NCBI GenBank assembly: GCA_034687125.1
Contig: JAQGBZ010000358.1
Span: 1-63,892, forward strand
DNA from: Neelides folsomi
Taxonomy: Eukaryota > Arthropoda > Collembola > Neelipleona > Neelidae
Length of the DNA stretch: 63,892 bases
Reading direction: 5' to 3'
The notes under the pieces were generated by a model. The model searched no databases and had not been told where the DNA came from. It was given only the letters and a program-made list of their open reading frames with translations. Position numbers and translations under genes: made by a program. Shown piece after piece: positions 48,009-61,791 of this stretch. Numbering within the stretch: position 1 is the stretch's first letter; every line of letters begins with the position of its first letter.

Positions 48009-51000
48009 TTAAGCCACATTTTTGAAGTTTACCTCTTCATCTCTTGATGGAAGTTTAGCAAGGTATTCTTGCATTTCAGGTTTTGCAGGATCGGCAATGA
48101 CAAGAGCCGTTACGCATCCGTCAACGGTTCCAAGCACCAATGTTTTCCCATCTTCAGTGCTTTCTAATGATGAAAGCTCAGCAGGTACGCGATAATTAGC
48201 AATCATATGAGCATCGGAAGTTCGAAATACTCGGATTGTCTTTCGACCACTATGATAATACAATACGAACTCATCTGTCCTGAAAATATCGAATGAATTA
48301 AAAAAGATAATATGTCAAATTAAATTCAGTCAAATTAAGAGTCAAATCAAATTTCATATCTTCAGATGTGAATTGAATTGGAATTTGATATAATTAATAA
48401 ATTATTCCCAATTGATTAACAAAAAAGACAAAAATTACTTGTTGAACATGCAAATGACTGTGAAAACTCCTTCAGCAACTTTAGGAATAAAAGTTCTGAC
48501 CGTTTTCCCATGTTTGAGTTCAATCAATTCCAATCCTCCTCTTCCAGGTGCATAAAGTCCATATTTCCCATCAATTGTGCATTTTCCTCCCCATTTTGGA
48601 ACGGAACGAATAAACTTTTTACTTTTCACGTCAATGATATTTCCTTTATCAGAATCGATGATTCCAATCTATTAAATTATTAAATTAATTTATTAAACTT
48701 GTCACAAAAATTTATTGTAGATATTTTGACGACCCGAAAGGACCGGTGAGCTAATGTGGAGTAAAAGCACAAAATGAATCAATTATAACTTGCTTTATTG
48801 AACCAATATTTAACTTGAGCACAAAATATTAAGAATTAATTAAGGGAATAAAATGAAAAATAAAATAAAATATTAAATAAAAAAACTTAAGAAATGAAAG
48901 AAAAACTTAGAAAATGGAAAAAGAACTTGAAAATTAAATAAAAATGTGAAAAGGGAGCGAATTGGGAAGCTTGGCGAATTGAGCGTAAAGTCTTGGAGCC
49001 GATGACAACTGTCGTGAAGCAATACAGAATGAAGAGCGAGGTCGAGGAATCGTCGTGGGGCGGATGAGTCTTGCAAGAAGATATGGTAATATCCAGGATG
49101 CGTCTCCGTGGCCTTATTGGATTGGATAGATAGCAGGGCAGGGGAGTTTAATGGATAGAAGGAGCCTTGACCTCTGAGCAGGAAACGGGAAGGTGATTGC
49201 CAGGACATTGCTAATTAGAATAATAGATAGGGGAATTGAGGATTCTTCCTCAAAATATCTTCTGAGAATAGTCCTTATAACTAATCAATATTCATCCAGA
49301 ATAAACTGTCATTTACAAATGATTTGATTTCAATGATTTGGTATACCTGTGTTGGTCTTTTAGGAATCGCCATAATAAAGATATAATCTTTGAAGTTGGC
49401 ATATTTGATTGGAATCTTGTGCTGGATCAGCCCAGTTTTAGTGCTAAATATAAAAAGCGTATCTTTGAATTTTTCATAGCCTGGCGCAACAAAGAAAGTT
49501 CCATCAGAAGTTATGACAAGATCTTTGTAGCTTTTGATTGGCCATTCAAATTCATAGATTCGATCTCCATCCGGCATTGCTCGCGCTACTGCCAAACATC
49601 TAAAAAAATTTATAAGCAAAAATTTAAGTTATACATATTTGTAACTTTAATATTAAAATTAAAAAACAATTTCAAAAATATATCAAATAATATTATTCCT
49701 TTGTTCTAATCCAGCTAATTTGGAAATTGTGATGAATGCAGAATCATTGTCTATGAAGAAAACTTGTTTTATTCCTTCTTGAGAATCTTTAAAAATGACT
49801 CCTTTATCATCAGAGCTCCATATAATAATTGCTCCGGATTCGACTGATATGACGTATCTTGAATGTAAAAAGGTAAAAACAAATTTAAAATTTATTCAAC
49901 TATGCTCATTCAATCTGGCAGGGATTTATCATAAGCTTAGATGGTATAATGGAAAATTATACACTTTTCATTTAATTTAATATTTAAATTATACATTATT
50001 TGTCATTAAAGTTTACTTTCCACTCCGTGTTATTGCTGCATGAGTGACAATTGCTCCAAGTGGAGAGTCAGCCAATTTTGCCACAAGTTTTCCAAGCCTC
50101 AAATCCCAAATCCCAACACAACTTCTTGTTGATGTAGCTGCCACATTCGTTGTTGGAGAAATGCTATATGTAGGAATTTGTGCATAAAACTATAGTTTAT
50201 TATAGGATTTGGTTATTTGTTACCTAATAGAATCAATTTGTAATTCTTGTCGATTGATGACATGAACTTGTTCAAAGATATTATTGATATTCCAAACTTT
50301 CACGGTTCGGTCAATTGACGAAGTAATAACGGAGTTCCAATTTCCAATAGTTAAACTTTGTATTTTGATTATTCGGCCAAAATGGGCGTCCAGGTTTTTC
50401 AACAATTCTCCAGATGACGTGTCCCATACGTACATGTTCTTCCTGTAAAAAAAATACATAATATACCAAATAATTTTATAATAATCCTTATAAAAATATG
50501 TAAAAACAAACCTTACACCAGCTATTGCATAAGTGTTGTCTTTTGACAAAACGCATGAATTTGACTCAAGAAGTTTAGTTGAAATATTTTGGATGCCTTC
50601 AGGTAACGATAAATGCATCATTTTCCCCGTTCTCAAATTCCAAATCTAGGAAACAATCATTGTATATAGGTATAGGTAGTACAAATGTATTGAAAATGAA
50701 TTAAAGATATTGGGAAAAATAAAGATTCATTACTTTATAGCCGAGCATCAAAGTTCCAATAATGAACTTTTCATTTAAAGAAAACTCTAACTGTAGAATA
50801 CTGTCATTATTTCCTTCAAAAGACCTTTTTAATATCCATGAATTTTCTTCTAGTTCGAACTCAACAATGTTATCTCCGCATTCTTCAACACAAGTGTAAA
50901 GGTGATCTTTTGATAATCCAACAACTAATGCCCTATAGAAAATAAATTTAAAGCCGCAGATACAATTAATTATTTTTATTATTAAATATTCTTATTTTTG

Positions 51001-54000
51001 AAATTATCATATTAGAATAATAACTCTAAATAATTTTAAAACCCATGAAATTGAAGTGGAGTAATTGCGTTCCCGTTAACAAAGTTCATCAGAATCATTC
51101 GCGTGTCTTCAAAGTTCCCTGTCCAAAATACAACATAATAATCGAGAAGAGAAGTGAAATTCATCGTCAGAATTTTCTTCATTGGTGACATTGAAGATTT
51201 CACATTTTGTTCAATTTCTCCTTTAACACTGAATTTAATGAATATTAATTAACCTTTTTATAATAACGTAACTTAAGAATTTTAGTAATTCAGATAAGAT
51301 CTTACTTGAAAATGACCCAATTTGATGGGCCGTAAACAACAAGATGAGTGTTAATGAGGAAAAGTCCAATTATCGATTCTTCAAGGGGATTTTCAAAAAT
51401 TTGGAATTCGTTGGTTAACATGTTGAGTAAAAGAATTTGGTTGATGTTGGAATAAGCTGAAGCATAACGATTGTCTTGGCTAATTACTAATCCTTGGAGA
51501 ATTCCTTCAATGTTTGGAACAACTTCGCGACAAAGATCGCTCGTGCTCAAATCCCAAGTGATGAATTTATTCGAGATCGAAATAATGTAACGGTAGTCGG
51601 CCGTTAAGCAAAATCCAAATACTGCAAATTGGTGATCTTCGAGTGAATACTAAAATGGAATTCAACATATTGTGAACGTCGAGACTTTGGATCCTGCCTG
51701 AATATTGTGGGAGCATAGTTTTAATGTAAAACTATGAGTTATTAATAATTACGTAAATCGGCAGGTTAAAGAACCTTTGCCGTAATAAAGGGAAGTTGTC
51801 TTTGTTCCCTTCGCTAGTTCATTAGGTGCTTTCATCTTGGAAGCTTCCTCTAAAACTGCTCAAAGTGAGTTTCATTTATTCTGGTGAATAAATACTATTA
51901 TTGTTCTATTACAATTAAATCCCCTTTGTTTTTATTGGCACCGCATTCATCAAGTTTAATGTTTAAGTGACATCTTTAAGCACACGCAATAAGGCAAACT
52001 TACTACAAAAGATGCGGGTCTTAAATCCCAAGTTCTTTTAATTTTAATTCCAAATCCCAAGTGTCTGACTATCTAGCGGATAGTCGAAGGTGGAAAAGTA
52101 TTGTTTATTGTGAGGAACAGAGATTCCTGAGGCGGACAAAGTGTCATTATTCGTGAAATCCAAAGGAAAATTTCAGTGGCAGTTGCGAAGAACCCAATTC
52201 TCTCTCTGCCAAGCAAATTACACCCTATTTAAAAACCAAAAAGTTGGGTTTGGATAAAACAAAGAGAAAAACTTTCTCATTTGTTTGGAGATAGGCAAAG
52301 TAGCCTAAGACAAAGACCTCACTTTTATTCACCGCTCACAAAGGAGAGCCGAGATAAAATACTGATCAAGGAAGGTAAATGAGCCATGGGTTCACAACCT
52401 GATTTGAGTATTTATGATAAGAAAAGACAGCAATATTAACATAGTTCAAAGGTAATTAAATCTTCTAATCGTATTAAGAATACATTGGTATGCATAAGTT
52501 TAGTAAATACAATCATAAGTACATAAAGGTGAATACATGCGTACAAAAGTATAGAAATACATGTATGAAATATAGAAATACAAAAGTACATGATAAATAC
52601 AGAAGTATAAAAAATAGAGAAGTACATACATATATACAAGTATAAGCATACAAGTATTTATATACATACAATAGCTTTCTTATTACCTATACCAACAATG
52701 GATCAAGATCAATTAAAAAAGGAACTGGACAAGTTAAAGGTTAAGCTTGATAAGTATAAGAATGCGTATGCTGACAATAAAAAACACTATAAAGTCATTA
52801 GAGCAAGAGCTCACGAAGTCCAAAGCAGAGCAAGAAGCTCTCAAGTTTATTGTTGAGGCAGCGGCAAAGAAGCCAAATGAGGAAAAGGACCCTCAATTCT
52901 CTGAGGATGAGGATGATAAAAAGAATGTGATGATGGTAAAGCGTACCTATTTCATTAATGATGATTTGGCAATCCTTAATAAGTTTTACGGATTAGAAGA
53001 TGTGGATGAATATTTTAATTATCTCGAAGAGGAATTAATAAACATCGATTTCACAAAGAAACGGTGTTTGGTCAATTTTGATAAACTGATGGACAAAGCT
53101 GCAAGCAGCTGGTGGTTCCCAATGAAGACGAGCATTCTAAAGAAATGCAGAGCAGCGAAGTCAAACAAAGAGGTTGACGCTGTTTGGGATGAACTTAAGA
53201 AAAACATGGGTGTTTTCTTTGATTCAAAAGATTCTGCTCGCGCTATGAATAGTCAATTGAAGTTCAAATTGGATGAGAACCCACAGACGTATGTAAGCGA
53301 GAAGCTTAAAATTTTCGAATTGATGGATTCGAGAATGAGTGTTGAAAGAAAAATCGAACTCATTATACAGGGAGTTCCGCATGAAATGCAAGGGGCATTG
53401 ATCATGCATGGCTTTTCAACAGTGGAGCAGTTACTAACTGTATTGTTTAATGTGACTCATTGGAGAACGATGGCTGGTCAAAATTCAAAAAGAAACCAAA
53501 CGGGTAGTTCAAGCAATTCATTTGTTGATGCTCCATTTGAGAACATTAAAGTAATGAGAAACAAAGGTTTCAGACCTAAGGGTAGAAAACCCCAACACCA
53601 ATCCATTGAAAGGATGGTGAAAGAATTAAATTCACAGGAATTTGCTTTAAATGTGATCGAGTTGGACACAAGGCTGTTGCTTGTTTTGCCAAGGCAAAGG
53701 GTAAGCCTCTCAATGATAATTCACATGAGAAAGCTAAATCAATGCTAAAATGAGTTATTAATAATTACGTAAATCGGCAGGTTAAAGAACCTTTGCCGTA
53801 ATAAAGGGAAGTTGTCTTTGTTCCCTTCGCTAGTTCATTAGGTGCTTACATTGTGGAAGCTTCCTTTAAAACTGCTCAAAGTGAGTTTCATTTATTCTGG
53901 TGAATAAATACTATTATTGTTCTATTACACACAATAAGGCATACTTACTACAATATATAATCAATGGAGAATATTAATAATAAAAAATAATTTAATTACT

Positions 54001-57000
54001 TTGAGTGGCCCTCCAGGAGTATGCATACAATGGTAAACTGGAAGAAGTGCACAATGTTGAACTCCTTCAGAGTCACATTGGCCAAGAAGAAACTTGACAT
54101 TGGGATTTGATCCAATTTCTGGAAGAAGTCTCCCGATCAATTGAGGTGCGAGCATTGTTGGATGATTAAGGAGAATTGCTCCGCCTAGACGAAGCGCATC
54201 TGCCACGAGCATGATCTCTCTAATTTTTTATACTTGTAAGTTATTGTTATAAATATATGAAATATTTACATACATACTTAAATTACTTAATCATGTAGTA
54301 CAAGTACATCATCTATTTATTAAATTATCATGCCACAGAGTAAAAATTATTAACGAACACTTAACATTATCGTTCAAAAAAAAAGACATTGACATATTTT
54401 TGTATTATAAAGGTAAATATTAAAATTAAATTAATAAATTACAAAATAATTCACCTTTTGAGACGTCGAATTGTTTCTCTGATCAATTTGAAAAATACAC
54501 ATTCCACATTCAACATTTACAAGACGGGCAAAAGACAAACATTTTTTTCATTCAAGGTTCATTCAAGTTAGGAGAACATGCAGAAAGGTTTAAAATCACA
54601 TTAAATGCTTTTATTAAGGCTATAGTTAATTACACATTAATTAAATAAAACACGTATCTATCATGCAACAGTCAAAATTTAATCTTCAAAAAATTTAATT
54701 TTATCACTAATAAAAGAAATCAGATGCTTCATTATCCAATACAGACAAATATACAAATATTAAACGTTGCATCAATTAATATTTTAAATTATAATGTCAA
54801 TACATTGATTAAATAATTTTTGTACTTTATATTGTAAAAAGCACATTGGATTTGACCCAACCTTGAGGAATCTCGATCATTGACGTTATGACACGCATCC
54901 TCAAAGTCACTCAAAGCTGATTGAAGTGGACAAGATGAAATTTTAGCATAAAGCCATTGATAGTTGAAAAGGACATTGTTATACAAATCAGTGAATCTTC
55001 TCGATCGCACGAGATGGAAAGGCAATTCACCGAACTACAATTTTAATTTATTTTTAATAATTCAATTCATCTCGATTAAAATCAAAGTTTTTTTCATCTA
55101 ATACATACAGATATACATTTGTATATCTTTAGTTAATTTAACAAAATCAAATTATAAACTTTAATTAATAAGCTTTTGATATTTTGACATTTTTAGCCTT
55201 ATTTAATAAAATCTTACTTTTCTTAAATTGTAACGAGAAACTTTCCCATCTTTTCCTGTATAAACAAGAGGTTGAAGTGGAACTTTTCTATCAGCAGCTC
55301 CTTCTTTATCTGCCAAATTAAACCGATGTCTTTGAATTTCCGTGTATTTAAATGGCTTTGCTGTTCCTCCACCCCAAATCCCTATAAAATAGTCAGCTAT
55401 GGACGAATGAAAGTAAATAGCCATTGATTCATCTCGAAAGTAACGTTCTTTTGCAGCATCTCGGAATTGTCTAAATCGCAACATTTTTTATAAACTCTCT
55501 TTTTTAATGTTCTAACAATTGCATTTACAAAATTATTACATAAATCTTATAAAAATTCTTATACTTGGTACATACAATTATAATCTATTTTTTCTCTGCT
55601 CGGCTCTGAATTTGAAATAACCGCATCTTTTTTCTAGCGTTACCAAATTGATTATAGTTAATCAAAAAGTAATTTATTATCAACCAATCAAAAGCATAAT
55701 TTGAACTTACATATTTAACCACATATATTAGATTTAAGAAATTTTAATAAATCACCTGCGGTCGTTTCTTCTTGAATTGTAAAAATTCATTCTCCCTCTT
55801 TAACAGTTTCAACTCTGTCAAAACACTAAAAACAATCCCTTCTGTTTCAATTCCCAATTTTTTATTCTTATTGTTTTTGCTCATTATTTTTATATTTGAA
55901 ATAATTACATGATAAATATTTAAGTTTGATTAAATTAAAATAATTTTGATTTTGCCAAACTATGGTCAAATGTAACATGATTTCTATTTGGTAACGTTAG
56001 AAAAAAAGATTTCATTTCAAATTCAGAGCTGAGCAGAGAAAAATAGATTATAGGTAGTTAATTTAAAAACAATTGAATATACCTGTGGTACCAACTGAGA
56101 ACGGAAACTCCATCAGCTTCTCTTTCTGACAAATAATTTGGCAAATCGTTTCTAATCCTTGTCCACAACAAAGGTGGAATTCTCCTCACAGGCGGCATAT
56201 GATATTGGTAAACATCATCCAGCACTTTGTCATCCATCGAAATTAAATCTTCCAATTCAGTCTCAGACAATCCACTCTTGGCCGCCGTAATATAAGCCAA
56301 AGCATGAGTCACAAGAAGTTTCCCATGTTGAATTTCAATTCTCTCAAATAATTTTAAAATCGACTCCATCACATTCACTGCCAAGATTGTATCAGCCGGC
56401 TTGGAATAACTTTTCCATCTGCAAATCTCTGCAAAAACCAATTTGACAAAAATTGGCAAGGAACATTCCGCCAATGCATTGCATACAACTCTCCATTGGT
56501 AATTGTTCACATCTCTATTTGCAGCCACAAGCCATTTCTTTATCACTTTAGTGGCCAAATCTTCCCCAAGTGAAGCTACTTCCAAGAAATTCTCTTCATT
56601 GTCCAAAATCCTTCTCAATAAAGTATAATCTCGAGAGATTTCTTGGTCCTCGGGTTCGTAAACGCAAGAAAGGACGATTTTACAATGTTCGGAAATTTTC
56701 GATGGAAGCCATGTTAATTTGTTAGCTCCGGACGCTCCCGTCATTTGATCGACCGAGTCAAGAAAAATTAACATTGGTTGCTCGGCCGTTCCGTATGTTA
56801 ACAATTGTTTAAAATGAGCCGTAAGGGGCACGAGATCATCCGGGATCTTTTCCATTGGGAGCATAAAATTATATGAAATTTGTTGACATAATGAAATGAG
56901 CATTGGAGCTAAAGCAGAAGAATCGGGCGTCGTTCCCAAGAATCTTAAAATTAACAAAGGATTTGCTCCATTTTCACCAAGCCATTCAAAAGACATTGCT

Positions 57001-59362
57001 GCTAATTTAGCCAAAAGGGACGTTTTTCCACAACCACCTGCGCCATATAAAACAAGGGGTTTGTCCGAAGGACCCAAAATGTATTCTTTTCCTAATTGGA
57101 GCGATTCCTCTCGACCATAAAACACTTGCACGGAATTATTGCAAGCGTGTAGATGTTGAAGGATCTCTGTAAGAATCACACCCTGAGCAGAAGAATCTTC
57201 TTTTCTCATGGCCCGATCAACCAATTTTGTTATGTTTTTGTAAAAATGGGCTAAAAAGTGAGTTAAATATTCGTCATGTGTGTCACGGTCGATTCCTTCA
57301 CGGCCCATCCATTCAACAGTGTACTTTTGAAGATTCGAAGCTTCCATTTTTGCAGTGAGACGCTCGTCACGAAGGTTGCCTAAAAGACGCGAAGCCTCGG
57401 CGTCTAAACCTCTGTTGATGATGTCGAGGAAGTTGGAGGCTTTTTTGATATTTTGTAAATTAATATTGTTGATGTATCGGACATAGCCCAAACAATGGGA
57501 TTTGGTGTTGTCCACATTTAAAACTCCGTTTATAACTTCCCGCTCGGTAACTGAAAATATTTCATTATTTAGCATGCTATATTTAAGAGCTTGTATTAGT
57601 ACCAGACATGAAATAATTATGCATAGCATCATCATTCATTTGTTTAAGAAGGAAACATTGATGTGCAGCTTTTCTCAATAGCTTTTGCATTTTATTCAGC
57701 GTGTCCCACCAAATGGCTTGATCTTGGGATTGAAGTTTTGGAACTCTCTACATAAATATTATATTTTATATTTTACAACACAAATAAGAAATGATCAAAC
57801 TATTGAATTAGGTAATCAATATATTTAATGATAAAATTATTATTTAATAAAACATGAGGAATTACACACCTTATTATTAAAGTTGACTAAAATGGTTGAA
57901 ATTGGCTGTAAGATATAAATATGAGGAACCGCATTTGTATCCTTTTTATACCAAAGATCAAGCAAATGAATGTCAACACCCATTTGAACAAGAGTGTCTT
58001 TCAGCAGTTGAAGTTCAGTTCCAAGGATGATGGTTGGAATTGGTCTATATCCATATTTTTGCCCAAGAAATACCTTTAATGTAATAAATTAAGCTGAATC
58101 AATAAAAAACCTTTAAAACAATATAATACTGTCCAGTATGTTGGTTTTCCTAATTAGTAATTACTTTCACCTTATTGGCCTTATTCTATAATTTATTAGA
58201 ACTTGTTGATTAATTGATTTTAGAATGTAAACAATACACATCTAATGTTAAAAAAACTATTACGGTTGTGTGTTCACCAATACGATAAGAAAATTGATTA
58301 TAAAAAACGTAAGTGCCCTCAAGGCCTACTTTCAGTGTTTATCATATTTTTATGTTCCAGGTTGACTTTTCTCATCAATTTCTTATAGATGAACACAAAG
58401 GAGCACGGTCGTACCAATCTCGGAATGAGAGAAAACAAACGTTGAATGTGAACGAGAGAAAACTCAGGGATTTTGTTTCAACATGCAGGACATAGGAAAA
58501 TCAGACCTTCAATCACAATTTAAAACTTTTAAATCTCCTTCATGTCAAATTATTACAAATTGATTTTTATTCCAATGATTTCCTTAAGTTTATAAAAATG
58601 GACCGTGAGAATTGGGGGGAAATTTATTGGCTGACCACAAAGTTGGGGCCCATTGATAACCGCTGACAATTTCGGATCTCTCTCATGCAAAGTTCGGTGG
58701 TCATATGATCGTCCGTTGCTTCGTCACGAACTCCCCATCGCATGTCCACAACCTTCAAAAAGCATTTTATTACTTTACTTTTTATCAATTACCATTTTAA
58801 TAGCTTGTGAATTTGTAAAAAGTTGTATAAAAAAGTTTATGAAAAATACTTGAAATTCAAGCCCATGTTTTTCTCTGCAATATTCTTTGATTTTCGGATA
58901 GACTTCTGCCATTAGAGTATTTCGTTCAAGGGCAGTATCTATAATTTAAATAAGATCATTTAAATTTTTTTAAGAATTTTCAATTAAAATCAATTTTAAT
59001 TATTAATTATTAAAAGATGTCATGATATAGCTAAATGGCAAATAGATAATCATTAAATAACACATAGATAACAAAACATGTGAATAACATTGTCATATTT
59101 AAATATTCATATCATTACAGTTATATGAAATGCTTTTTCATTGCATATTTAAATTGCAAATTATTGCGGTTTAATTCAAGTTCTTGACAATATTTAAGTT
59201 TTGACAATTTTTAACTGTGAGATAGATCAACATGAAAATCCCAAGCTTTCTCAACTCACCCGTAAAAGTGGAACTTGTGAAAATCCTCACAATTTTGGAG
59301 CTGACCGGGGGGAGATCGACCAAACTCCCTGCAAAAACTCTATCTATGGTTCGGTCGTCCAT
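48009..59362 (-). CDS. NWD-like: NACHT and WD-repeat protein, NWD1/NWD2 family
   Basis: Nineteen exons: 59362-59260, 58938-58850, 58752-58636, 58073-57870, 57747-57603, 57550-56083, 55470-55218, 55034-54862, 54219-54000, 51649-51306, 51228-51043, 50932-50734, 50645-50512, 50442-50224, 50163-50017, 49857 to about 49696, 49599-49347, 48668-48439, 48279-48009. The N-terminus (SSKIVRIFTSSTFTDTALER, EYCREKHGLEFQVVDMRWG, FLGQKYGYRPIP) is the conserved NWD head. The NACHT ATPase has the P-loop GAGGCGKTS and MLIFLDSVDQ as Walker B. The winged/linker region and about ten WD-type repeats follow (VWDTSSGELLKNL, RTVKVWNI, VGIWDLRLGK). All phases agree; one junction (49696/49599) needs a GA donor. Introns carry a MITE (55.6 kb) and an LTR element (51.7-54.0 kb). 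It is a large cytosolic STAND NTPase; its role in arthropods is unknown. Confidence 0.85.
48720..49215. other. GC-richer block inside an NWD intron
   Basis: The intron 48669-49346 contains about 500 bases with clearly higher GC content and A/G-rich tracts (for example GACGACCCGAAAGGACCGGT). No protein frame with known domains is seen. A solo LTR or other insertion is likely, but I could not define its ends. Confidence 0.35.
51735..53952 (+). mobile_element. Gag-only LTR retrotransposon inside the NWD gene
   Basis: Direct repeats begin TGAGTTATTAATAATTACGT at 51735 and 53751 and both end ...CTTACTACA (52007 and 53952). The left LTR is 273 bases and the right 202. They differ mainly by a block of about 70 bases present only on the left. 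The interior (about 1.7 kb) holds only gag and no reverse transcriptase, protease or integrase. It is inserted antisense to the NWD gene in intron 51650-53999, which it nearly fills. No clear 5-base target duplication was found. Confidence 0.8.
52698..53748 (+). pseudogene. Retrotransposon gag, frameshifted
   Basis: The main frame (52747-53748) encodes a coiled-coil start and a gag capsid-like region of the UBN2/retrotrans_gag kind (LDENPQTYVSEKLKIFELMD is typical). A more natural ATG at 52698 opens a coiled coil in another frame, so there is a shift near 52780. A CCHC zinc-knuckle pattern (C-x2-C-x4-H-x4-C) is encoded near 53642-53683, but in a different frame from the preceding gag, so a second shift lies just before it. 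The protein is unlikely to be made whole. Right LTR sequence follows directly. Confidence 0.7.
55580..56052. mobile_element. MITE with about 65-base inverted repeats in an NWD intron
   Basis: The left end TATAATCTATTTTTTCTCTG runs on to AGCGTTACCAAA. The right end (about 55985-56052) is the reverse complement with few changes (TTTGGTAACGTTAG...CAGAGAAAAATAGATTATA). No coding potential inside. It accounts for most of the 610-base intron between exons 6 and 7 of the NWD gene. Confidence 0.75.
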
Positions 59363-59790
59363 TCTTCTATTGAATTATGTTGATTGCTTCCCAATCTTGC
59401 AATTTATTGTAATAAGTAACATCAAATATGAGAAATGAAAAGCCTTCATGTGAATACTCGGACATGCATGGCTCAACTAACTCATGGAACGGTTCGCATT
59501 CAACAAGGCTCAAGTCATCAACGCGAAAGCAGTTGAGTTGAAATGTGCTTCTTATGTCTTGCTTATGTCCATAAAGAAATCGATGGATTTCATCTATTGA
59601 CAAAACACAGTTTGTAAAAAATTATAATCAGGACAAATCTCTGGAGAAACAATTCAATATTAACATAAAAAGGTCAACTGATGAAACTTTGATTTTCTTA
59701 TCAACCTTTTTACAATAGAAACCTTTGTCTCGATTTTCTTTGTCATTGCTCTATTTAAAAATTGGAATTGAAAGTGCAAAACATTGAAAA
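59363..59790. other. Bidirectional spacer between NWD and tektin genes
   Basis: About 430 bases between divergent start codons, so probably a shared promoter region. A 78-codon minus-strand frame at 59603-59367 lies here. It does not match the known start of NWD proteins and may be chance or a 5' leader. Confidence 0.4.
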
Positions 59791-61791
59791 ATGTATTGTG
59801 TCAAGGCTTGCAATTTGCCTTATAGTGAGCTTAACAAGGTATGGAATTAAATATTAAATCCATGATTTAAATAATTAAATTTTGAATTCTTTAGCTCGAC
59901 CATGCTCCAAGAACTCATATTTGTGGCTGGACAAATGAGTGCAGAGGTGAAGGATGGATTTCAAAGCCGGATCGTTGTACACGTCCAGGAGTCACATCAC
60001 TTCTTCGAACTCTCCCATGGCGTCATGCTCTTGTTCAACAACCACCGGAAACTTCCATTTACACAGGAATTGGCAAGGAGTATTGTCAATATGATTCTGG
60101 TTATGGCGATGGTTGTGTTACCGAACCCCTTCGCTTTCCAAATCTCGTCACTGGATTTAATGTCAATCCAGCACACGCTGCTCGTACAGCTCTTTATACA
60201 AGGTAATTATATCTGACATTTAAGTCAAATAATAAATAAATTATTTGACAAGGATTAATAAATATTACTTTTACGTTCTTCAATTCTTTAGATAATTCTT
60301 AAAAATTTCCAAATTATGACAATAATTTATAGATATTCCCCAACGGATTGGCAAGCTAATAACCAAATGATGTTCAATGGAGCTGACTGTACAAGAAACA
60401 CGTCAGAGCTTGTGCGAACCGAAACTCTTCGCCTTGTCCGCGAAACAGACGATTTGGCCAACAGGGGCCAAATGGACTCGAGCAAAAAGCTTGGTGAGCG
60501 CTTGAATGACATCAACTATTGGAAACAGGAATTGATGAAGGAACTCGACCTCAATGTTGACGAAACTCACAAAGTATTGGAAACCCGACAGAAACTTGAG
60601 CGAATGATCAAAGAGCTCGATGCCCCTCTTCATATTGCCCAAGAGAATTTATATGCTCGAGAGTCTCGCATGGGTGTTGATCTCGTACATGATGCTCCAG
60701 AACAAGTAATTTTATAAAACTAAGAAATTTTATATTTTATTTACAATAGGAAAAGTACAATATTATAATTAATTCTGAATAATTTACAACATGATTACGG
60801 TGAAGTGATTAATGAATTCTTAATTGTTTTTTAGTCTTTACTCTGTGAAATTGAAACAATTCGCGGATGGCAAACCAAACTTTGTCAACAGTTGGATGGA
60901 ATTAACACCCAAATGGCTCGACTTCGAGCAGCTCGCCATGAACTTGAACGAGATCTCCAAAGGAAGGAACATGCATTTACCATTGACACTTCCGCTTGTC
61001 AATTGAATAACAATTCCAAAGACATTTCCTTTCACTCAGGCATTGAGAAAACCGATCCGACAGTGAGCATTCCAGAAACATGGACTGGATACACTCTTGC
61101 TCTTTTGCAACGATCTCAGACTGAGCGTGCAGCAAGTTACAAGGTTAACTTTATTAAAACAAAATTAATTTTAATTAAATTAATAATATTAATTAAATAC
61201 AAATATTAATTAAATTATTTAATAGCATAGTTAAAATATATTTAAATTCTGGGCATGATTTATCAAATTTAGATTCATTCCCTCATTGACAATCTTTTGT
61301 TACAAGCGTCGAATGAGACTTGGGCCGCGTGGCAGAATACAAACAATGCATTGGCTCTCAGAATTGCTGAGCTCCTCGACACCAAGAACAAACTCACTTG
61401 CCATTTGGCCCGAGTTCAGCAAGAGCTCTACGACATGGAGAAACACATGGACATTATCAAGAAGGCACTGGAAGACAAAGCCCCGGCTTTGAAAGTTGCC
61501 CAAACTCGACTTGAACGTCGAACTCACCGAACTGACATTGAACTCTGTCGGGACGATGCCCAGTTTCGAATTGCCCAAGAGATTCAAGACATCAATGAGG
61601 CTCTTGAGCAACTCCAGAGGAAACTCGTGGAAGTTGAAGCGACCCACCAGCAAGTTTTGAAATCTAGGAATTGCATTGAACATGATTTGAAGATCAAAGC
61701 AAGCACGTTGTTTATTGACCGAGAGAAAGTAATGGGATTGAGAAAATCCTTCTCGATCACAACCTTCGTCGCTCAGCGCCAAACTTGTTAA
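59791..61791 (+). CDS. Tektin (axonemal microtubule protein)
   Basis: Five exons in perfect phase (59791-59838, 59895-60202, 60333-60705, 60835-61143, 61273-61791) give 518 aa. The N-terminal third is cysteine- and proline-rich (HAPRTHICGWTNECRGEG...). The rest is the tektin coiled-coil domain, with YSPTDWQANNQ near the start, long alpha-helical heptads (LERMIKELDAPLHIAQENL) and the nonapeptide-like signature RTDIELCRDDAQ, equivalent to RPNVELCRD. Tektins form filaments inside doublet microtubules, so expression in sperm flagella or ciliated sensory cells is expected. The length and short N-terminal extension are nearest to tektin-3/4/5-type proteins; the subtype is not resolved. Confidence 0.85.

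Noticed and set aside
56896..57120. 74-codon plus-strand frame
   Set aside because: Antisense shadow of the NACHT P-loop region of the NWD gene.
58313..58495. 60-codon plus-strand frame inside an NWD intron
   Set aside because: Lies opposite the NWD gene in an intron, with no recognisable domain.
59367..59603. 78-codon minus-strand frame upstream of the NWD start
   Set aside because: The conserved NWD head begins at 59362, and this frame ends in a stop before it. It could be a leader but nothing supports a separate gene.
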